Notes under the pieces: model-generated
Told to the model about the DNA's origin: nothing
The model's database searches: none
The model's input: only the letters and a program-made list of their open reading frames with translations
Part shown: one piece after another, positions 59,696 through 64,000 of the stretch
How positions within the stretch are numbered: the first letter of the stretch is position 1
Layout: each line of letters opens with the position of its first letter
From: Streptomyces sp. 135
Lineage (GTDB): Bacteria; Actinomycetota; Actinomycetes; Streptomycetales; Streptomycetaceae
Assembly (NCBI RefSeq): GCF_020026305.1
Contig: NZ_CP075691.1
Coordinates: 558,001 to 622,000, forward strand
Direction of reading: 5' to 3'
DNA: 64,000 nucleotides
Program-made: the position numbers and the translations under genes

Positions 59696-60684
59696 CGGGC
59701 GGCCTCCTCGGTGAGTTCGGTCAGCAGGGCCACGACGAGGTTGCGCAGCAGCGTCACCTTGTACGCGTTGTGGGGGAGCGTCCGCGCGGCGGCCAGTTCG
59801 GCGTCCGCGGCGGCGGCGAACGCCTCGGCGTCCGCCGGGCCCCCGGTCAGGACCCGCTCGGCCTCCCGCGCCCGCCACGGCCGGGACGCGACCGCCCCGA
59901 AGGCGAGTCGCACCTCACGTACGACACCGTCATGGACGTCGAGCGCGCCGGCGATGGAGCCGATGGCGAAGGCGTAGGAGGCACGCTCGCGCACCTTGCG
60001 GTAGCGGGAGTGGGCGGCGACCGGGACGGGCGGCAGGATGACACCGGTGATCAGCGCGCCGGCCGGCAGCGCGGTCTCCAGGTGCGGGGTGTCGCCCACC
60101 GGGAGGTAGAACTCCGCGAGCGGCAACTCACCGGTGCCGTCGGCCGATTCGTACGTGACGACGGCGTCGAAGGCGGCGAGCGCCACCGCCATGTCGGAGG
60201 GGTTGGTGGCCACGCAGTGCTCGGTGGCGCCGAGGACGGCGTGGTTGTGGTGCTCGCCCTCGATGGCCGAGCAGCCGGTGCCGGGGGCGCGCTTGTTGCA
60301 CGGCTTGCTCAGGTCGGTGAAGTAGCCGCAGCGGGTGCGCTGGAGGAGATTGCCGCCGACGGTCGCCATGTTGCGCAGCTGACCGGAGGCGCCCGCGAGG
60401 ACGGCCTGCGCCAGCGCGGGGTAGCGGCGGCGGACCTCGGGGTGGGCGGCGAGGTCGCTGTTGGTGACGGTCGCGCCGATGCGCAGGCCGCCTTGGGCGG
60501 TGGACTCGATGCCGTCCAGGGGCAGTTCGCGTACGTCGACCAGGCGCGCGGGTCGCTCGACGCCGGTCTTCATCAGGTCGACGAGGTTGGTGCCGCCGCC
60601 GAGATAGCGGGCCTCGGGGTCGGCGCCGAGCAGGGCGACCGCGCCGCTCACGTCGTGGGCGCGCTGGTACGCGAAGTCCCTCAT
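59692..60684 (-). CDS. FAD (and 4Fe-4S) subunit of a PaoB/YagS-type aldehyde oxidoreductase
   Basis: A 330-residue FAD-binding subunit. YLGGGTNLVDLMKTGV and LRNMATVGGNLLQRTRCGYF bind FAD. A 4Fe-4S cysteine set, RCGYFTDLSKPCNKRAPGTGC with a later HCVATNPSD, matches PaoB/YagS but not classic xanthine dehydrogenase. ATG 60684 overlaps the stop of the 2Fe-2S subunit as ATGA, and its own stop overlaps the large subunit as ATGA, so the three are translationally coupled. It passes electrons between FAD and the Fe-S clusters. Confidence 0.9.
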   Translation of the reverse strand: MRDFAYQRAHDVSGAVALLGADPEARYLGGGTNLVDLMKTGVERPARLVDVRELPLDGIESTAQGGLRIGATVTNSDLAAHPEVRRRYPALAQAVLAGASGQLRNMATVGGNLLQRTRCGYFTDLSKPCNKRAPGTGCSAIEGEHHNHAVLGATEHCVATNPSDMAVALAAFDAVVTYESADGTGELPLAEFYLPVGDTPHLETALPAGALITGVILPPVPVAAHSRYRKVRERASYAFAIGSIAGALDVHDGVVREVRLAFGAVASRPWRAREAERVLTGGPADAEAFAAAADAELAAARTLPHNAYKVTLLRNLVVALLTELTEEAAR

Positions 60685-61223
60685 ATCGCTTCCTCTTCTG
60701 CGCGGGCGGCCTTCGCGACGGCCTGCACGATCGACACGTAGGCACCGCAGCGGCAGAGGTTGCCGCTCATCCGCTCGCGGATCTCCTCCGCGGTGAGCTC
60801 GGGCACGCCCGCTTCGGGCCGCACGTCCTCGGTGGCGGCGCTCGGCCAGCCCGCCGCGTGCTCCTCGATCACGCCGAGGGCCGAACAGATCTGTCCGGGG
60901 GTGCAGTACCCGCACTGGAAGCCGTCGAGGTCGAGGAAGGCCTGCTGCACGGGGTGGAGCCGGTCGCCGTCGGCGACGCCCTCGATGGTGGTGATCTCAC
61001 GCCCCTCGGCGGCGACCGCGAGCTGGAGGCAGGAGACGGCGCGGCGGCCGTCGATCAGCACCGTGCAGGCGCCGCACTGACCCTGGTCGCAGCCCTTTTT
61101 GGTGCCGGTGAGATCGAGCCGCTCGCGCAGCGCGTCGAGCAGGGTGGTGCGGTGGTCGACGGACAGTGTGTGCTTCTCACCGTTGATGTTGAGGGTGAGG
61201 GCACTGGTCGTCGATGGAGCCAT
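60681..61223 (-). CDS. 2Fe-2S subunit of a PaoA/YagT-type aldehyde oxidoreductase
   Basis: A 180-residue ferredoxin-like subunit and first gene of the operon. The plant-type 2Fe-2S ligands are CDQGQCGACTVLIDG and SCLQLA. The second cluster is in GYCTPGQIC and LCRCGAY. Unlike Escherichia coli PaoA it lacks a Tat signal, so the complex is cytosolic. It carries electrons from the Mo centre. The divergent TetR and two operators upstream suggest induction by a substrate. The 3' end overlaps the FAD subunit as ATGA. Confidence 0.92.
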   Translation of the reverse strand: MAPSTTSALTLNINGEKHTLSVDHRTTLLDALRERLDLTGTKKGCDQGQCGACTVLIDGRRAVSCLQLAVAAEGREITTIEGVADGDRLHPVQQAFLDLDGFQCGYCTPGQICSALGVIEEHAAGWPSAATEDVRPEAGVPELTAEEIRERMSGNLCRCGAYVSIVQAVAKAARAEEEAI

Positions 61224-61365
61224 GAGCAGCCTTCTTTCGCGGATGGCGTCGAACGAGGCGGTCCCGGCGGGAGGTTCGGGAGGCGGTGGCGCTGTACAGG
61301 AGAAGGAGAGGGGTTTCTCGGGGCGCGGGCTGTCCCCAGCGGCCGGATCTGGCGCTATGGTTGCC

Positions 61366-61428
61366 CTAAGTGGACAGTTGTCCAGTTGCCCATCAGTCGT
61401 CGAACTTAGTGGACACCTGTCCGCTTAG
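61366..61428. promoter_or_regulatory. Two TetR operators in the aldehyde oxidoreductase/TetR divergent promoter
   Basis: Site 1 (61366-61387) and site 2 (61405-61428) both have AGTGGACA-NN-TGTCCRST, flanked by CTAAG/CTTAG. Each is a dyad of 8-base arms with a 2-base centre. They lie between the oxidoreductase operon and the TetR gene, 38 bp apart centre to centre, and probably give autoregulation plus control of the operon. Confidence 0.7.
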
Positions 61429-61466
61429 CAAGGCCGTATCGGCCGCGAGGCGCGGAAGGAGAGCGA

Positions 61467-62045
61467 GTGGGGCACCACAAGGACGCGCCCATGCGCTCGG
61501 ACGCGCAGCGCAACCGCGAACGCATCCTGGAAGTCGCCCTGATGGAGCTGACGCGGTCGAGCGACGCGCCGTTGAGCGCGATCGCGAAGAAGGCGGGTGT
61601 GGGCCAGGGGACGTTCTACCGCAACTTCCCCAACCGCGAGGCACTCGTCCTGGAGGTCTACCGCTACGAAGTGCAGCAAGTGTGCGACGCGGCCTGCCAG
61701 TTGCTCCACTGCCGCACCCCCGACCAGGCCCTGCGGGAGTGGATGGACCGCCTCGCCCAGTACGCCATGGCCAAGGCGGGCCTGGCCGACGCCATACGCC
61801 GGGCGACCAGCGCGCTCGGCAGCCTGTCCGGGGTGGGCCACGGCCCGCTGACCCAGGCCGTCGCGCACCTCCTGAAGGCGAACGAGGAAGCGGGCACCAT
61901 CCGCCCGGGCGTGACCCCCGACGACTTCCTGCTCGCCATCGCCGGGCTCTGGCAGATCGACCCGCAGAGCGACTGGCAGGCGCGCGCGGGGCGCCTCATG
62001 GATCTCGTCATGGACGGACTGCGGGCCGGCGCTCCCGGGCGCTGA
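61467..62045 (+). CDS. TetR-family regulator of the aldehyde oxidoreductase operon
   Basis: A 192-residue TetR repressor. The HTH is at about residues 12-58 (NRERILEVALMELTRS, then SAIAKKAGVGQGTFYRNFPNREALVLEV). The effector-binding helices follow. GTG 61467 follows AAGGAGAG. The divergent operon and the twin operators upstream make it the likely repressor of the four-gene oxidoreductase operon, with an aldehyde-like inducer; the inducer is inferred. Confidence 0.9.
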   Translation: MGHHKDAPMRSDAQRNRERILEVALMELTRSSDAPLSAIAKKAGVGQGTFYRNFPNREALVLEVYRYEVQQVCDAACQLLHCRTPDQALREWMDRLAQYAMAKAGLADAIRRATSALGSLSGVGHGPLTQAVAHLLKANEEAGTIRPGVTPDDFLLAIAGLWQIDPQSDWQARAGRLMDLVMDGLRAGAPGR

Positions 62046-62083
62046 GCCCCCCCAGCCCCCAGGAGGCGTATTCCGCGCCGTCC

Positions 62084-62099
62084 CATCGGATTTCCGATG
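62084..62099 (+). promoter_or_regulatory. Palindrome upstream of the PfpI-TetR-ALDH operon
   Basis: CATCGGA-TT-TCCGATG is a perfect 7-base dyad with a 2-base centre, about 120 bp before the PfpI start. It is a likely operator of the TetR regulator encoded in the operon. A possible -10 (TAGTTAT) follows it. Confidence 0.5.
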
Positions 62100-62219
62100 C
62101 CTCCCATTGGTTTCCGCATTGGATAGTTATGTCCGATCGATCTACCTTCGAGATGTCGCCGTACTGACGATCTGAACACAGAACGTCAGACTCTCGGACT
62201 CTCGGAGTGAGACCACACC

Positions 62220-62915
62220 ATGTCGAAGATCCTTTTCGTTGTCACCGGCGCCGACCACTGGACACTGGCCGACGGCAGCCGCCACCCGACCGGCTTCTGG
62301 GCCGAGGAGGCCGTGGCCCCCTACGAGGCCTTCAAGGCCGCCGGGCACGAGGTAGTCGTCGCCACCCCGGGCGGCGTGGTTCCCACCGTCGACCGCGGCT
62401 CCCTCGCCCCCGAGGCCAACGGCGGCCAGGAGGGTGCCGACAAGGTCGCCGCCTCGCTCGCCGCCTTCACCGAGCTCCAGGGCCCGACCGAGCTGGCGGA
62501 GGTGGACCTCGCCGACTACGCCGCCGTCTTCTACCCCGGCGGCCACGGCCCCATGGAAGACCTCGCCGTCAACGCCGACTCCGGCAGGCTCCTCGCCCTC
62601 GCCCTGGAGATCGGCATGCCGCTCGGCGTGGTCTGCCACGCCCCGGCCGCCCTGCTCGCCGCCACGAAGGACGACGGCTCGAACGCCTTCGCCGGGTACC
62701 GCCTGACCGGCTTCACCAACGCCGAGGAGACCCAGGCGGGCTTCGCCGAGCGGGCCAAGTGGCTGCTCCAGGACCGTCTCGTCGAGGTCGGCGCCGACTT
62801 CCAGGAGGGCGAGCCCTGGGCCCCGAAGGTGGTCGTCGACCGCAACCTCGTCACGGGCCAGAACCCCGCCTCCTCCGCGCCGCTCGCCGCCGAGCTGCTG
62901 AAGAAGCTGGCCTGA
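62220..62915 (+). CDS. DJ-1/PfpI-family type-1 glutamine-amidotransferase-like protein
   Basis: A 231-residue DJ-1/PfpI fold. Its VVVATPGGVVP, DYAAVFYPGGHGPMED and nucleophile-elbow GVVCHAPAALLAA segments identify it, with the reactive Cys in VCHAP. The GADHWTLADGSRHPTGFWAEE N-terminal loop marks the Hsp31/glyoxalase-III-like group, which detoxifies methylglyoxal or acts as a protease-like chaperone. ATG 62220 begins MSKILFVVTGADHW. It is the first gene of an operon with a TetR regulator and an aldehyde dehydrogenase, so aldehyde detoxification is plausible. Confidence 0.9.
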   Translation: MSKILFVVTGADHWTLADGSRHPTGFWAEEAVAPYEAFKAAGHEVVVATPGGVVPTVDRGSLAPEANGGQEGADKVAASLAAFTELQGPTELAEVDLADYAAVFYPGGHGPMEDLAVNADSGRLLALALEIGMPLGVVCHAPAALLAATKDDGSNAFAGYRLTGFTNAEETQAGFAERAKWLLQDRLVEVGADFQEGEPWAPKVVVDRNLVTGQNPASSAPLAAELLKKLA

Positions 62916-62918
62916 GCC

Positions 62919-63527
62919 ATGGGCTCCGACCGGCTCGACGAGGTCCTCGACGCCGCCTACGCCTGCCTCACGCGGTACGGCGCCCGGCGCACCACGATGG
63001 ACGACATCGCCTCCGCCATGGGCGTGTCCCGGTCAGCCGTCTACCAGTACGTGCGCAACAAGGACGACGCCTTCCGCCGGCTCGCCGGACGACTCCACGA
63101 GGAGGCGCTCCGGCGGGCCCGGGCGGCGGCCGCGTCCGACGCCCCTTACGACGAGCGGCTGCACGGCGTACTGGCCGCCAAGCTCGACCTGGTGCTCCAG
63201 CTGGCCGGCGACTCCCCACACGCCACCGAGCTGCTCGACGGCAAGGCCCGGCTGTTCGGCGAGATCTGTACGGCGTTCACCACCGACCTGCGTGATCTCC
63301 TGACCGCACTGTTCACCGAAGCGGGAACGGCCGAGGGCGTCGAGCCGCGTGAGGCCGCCGACATCTGTGTGGCGATGGTCATCGGCCTGGAGTCGATGCC
63401 CGGTGCCCGGGACCTGCTGGCCCCGGCGACCGCCACGCTCGCGACCGGCCTGCTCGGCGTCCCGAGCGCTCCCCGCGCTTCCCGCACTCCTCCCCCCACT
63501 CCCAGCAACCCCCGAGGAACCCCCTGA
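62919..63527 (+). CDS. TetR-family regulator
   Basis: A 202-residue TetR regulator. The HTH at about residues 5-52 contains [20 protein letters not shown] and [23 protein letters not shown]. The helical effector domain follows and ends in a Pro/Thr-rich tail. It begins 3 bases after the PfpI stop and overlaps the aldehyde dehydrogenase start by 1 bp (TGATG). It probably represses its own operon through the palindrome at 62084. Confidence 0.9.
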   Translation: MGSDRLDEVLDAAYACLTRYGARRTTMDDIASAMGVSRSAVYQYVRNKDDAFRRLAGRLHEEALRRARAAAASDAPYDERLHGVLAAKLDLVLQLAGDSPHATELLDGKARLFGEICTAFTTDLRDLLTALFTEAGTAEGVEPREAADICVAMVIGLESMPGARDLLAPATATLATGLLGVPSAPRASRTPPPTPSNPRGTP

Positions 63528-64000
63528 TGACCACCGCCGTCACCCCCACCGAAGACACCGCGGCCCTCGTGGCCCGGCTGCGCGCCACCTTCGCCACCGG
63601 CCGCACCCGGCCGCTCGCCTGGCGCATGGAGCAGCTGACCCGGCTGCGGGCGCTGTTCACGGAGAACCGCGAGGCCATCGCCGACGCGCTCCACAGCGAC
63701 CTGCGCAAGCCGCGCCCCGAGGCGTACGCCGCCGAGGTCGACTTCCCCGTGCGCGAGGTCGACCACACGCTGGCCCATCTGGAGCGGTGGCTCACCCCGA
63801 CGCCGCTCGACCGGGAAGCCCTCGCCGGCCTTCCGGAAGGATCCACGGCCGGTACGCAGTACGAGCCGCTGGGCACCGTCCTGGTCATCGCGCCCTGGAA
63901 CTACCCGGTGCAGCTCTCCATGGTCCCCGTGGCGGGCGCGCTCGCCGCGGGCAACGCCGTCGTCCTCAAGCCGAGCGAGCTGGCCCCCGCCACCTCCGCG
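63527..64000 (+). CDS. Aldehyde dehydrogenase family protein (truncated by the window's right edge)
   Basis: The first 158 residues of an aldehyde dehydrogenase. [20 protein letters not shown] and the NAD-binding [19 protein letters not shown] and [13 protein letters not shown] segments place it in the class-3-like (YwdH/calB-type) group. The catalytic Cys and Glu lie beyond the edge. Its ATG overlaps the preceding TetR stop (TGATG), so it is translationally coupled. It oxidises aldehydes to acids with NAD(P), fitting the operon's DJ-1-like protein. Confidence 0.9.
   Translation, partial: MTTAVTPTEDTAALVARLRATFATGRTRPLAWRMEQLTRLRALFTENREAIADALHSDLRKPRPEAYAAEVDFPVREVDHTLAHLERWLTPTPLDREALAGLPEGSTAGTQYEPLGTVLVIAPWNYPVQLSMVPVAGALAAGNAVVLKPSELAPATSA

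Noticed and set aside
1..64000. tRNA or rRNA genes
   Set aside because: I looked for cloverleaf-type sequence and conserved rRNA segments by eye and saw none; a dedicated search was not possible.

Overview
The window reads as a high-GC actinomycete, almost certainly a Streptomyces. The evidence is the very high GC content, GTG/ATG starts behind GGAGG-type ribosome sites, two SAM-methyltransferase genes of the DUF574 (Methyltransf_19) family, a leucine TTA codon (the bldA signature) in a secreted amidase gene, and a tpg/tap pair for replicating linear-replicon telomeres. The tpg/tap pair and the scattered, mostly accessory content suggest a chromosome arm or a large linear plasmid; that placement is inference. 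Gene boundaries were chosen by reading frame, family length and ribosome-binding sites.

Layout. 1-5.6 kb: a truncated DasR/HutC-type GntR regulator with a dre-like site, an ECF41 sigma factor divergent from an alpha/beta hydrolase, and an EamA exporter divergent from a MocR regulator. 5.6-13.7 kb: a PhoD-type phosphatase with a candidate PHO box, a membrane-ACT-GNAT fusion, a Cys/Met-metabolism PLP enzyme with a divergent Lrp regulator, a DUF885 peptidase-like protein, and a rhodanese next to a frameshifted Lrp gene. 13.8-16.0 kb: two DUF574 methyltransferases flanking what looks like a decayed lasso-peptide locus. 16.3-25.6 kb: a small HTH regulator, an unknown protein, SbcCD (sbcC broken by several frameshifts), a YigZ protein, a phosphopantetheinyl transferase, a membrane protein and a beta-lactamase-fold hydrolase. 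26-31.3 kb: the TTA-containing secreted amidase, a small secreted protein and a DUF4157 (eCIS-core) protein. 31.4-37.5 kb: tpg/tap, then an amidohydrolase and an APC permease.

37.6-42.1 kb: a TetR relic, a TenA-like protein, TerB, an M56/BlaI pair, TerD and a CoA-binding protein. Matching BlaI-type operators lie upstream of both ter genes, and a 147-bp MITE-like element follows. 42.1-54 kb: PucR, a deazaflavin-type reductase, a CGNR regulator, an Old Yellow Enzyme, a MoxR/VWA pair, an EndoIII-like protein, an ATP-grasp/CocE pair and a FAD-Rieske oxidoreductase. 54-64 kb: a secreted BNR-propeller protein; a four-gene aldehyde oxidoreductase operon of the PaoABCD/YagTSR type under a divergent TetR with two operators; and a DJ-1/PfpI - TetR - aldehyde dehydrogenase operon cut by the right edge.

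Three things stand out. The first is the lasso-peptide relic, in which a TAA interrupts the core and the restored frame ends in an ATGA overlap with a cyclase-like fragment. The second is a shared operator that ties a BlaI/M56 pair to terB and terD. The third is a recurring pattern at five separate genes: short tandem repeats whose first unit contains the stop codon. Four or more loci carry apparent frameshifts (lrp, sbcC, M56, tetR relic). Whether these are real or sequencing errors cannot be settled from the sequence alone.
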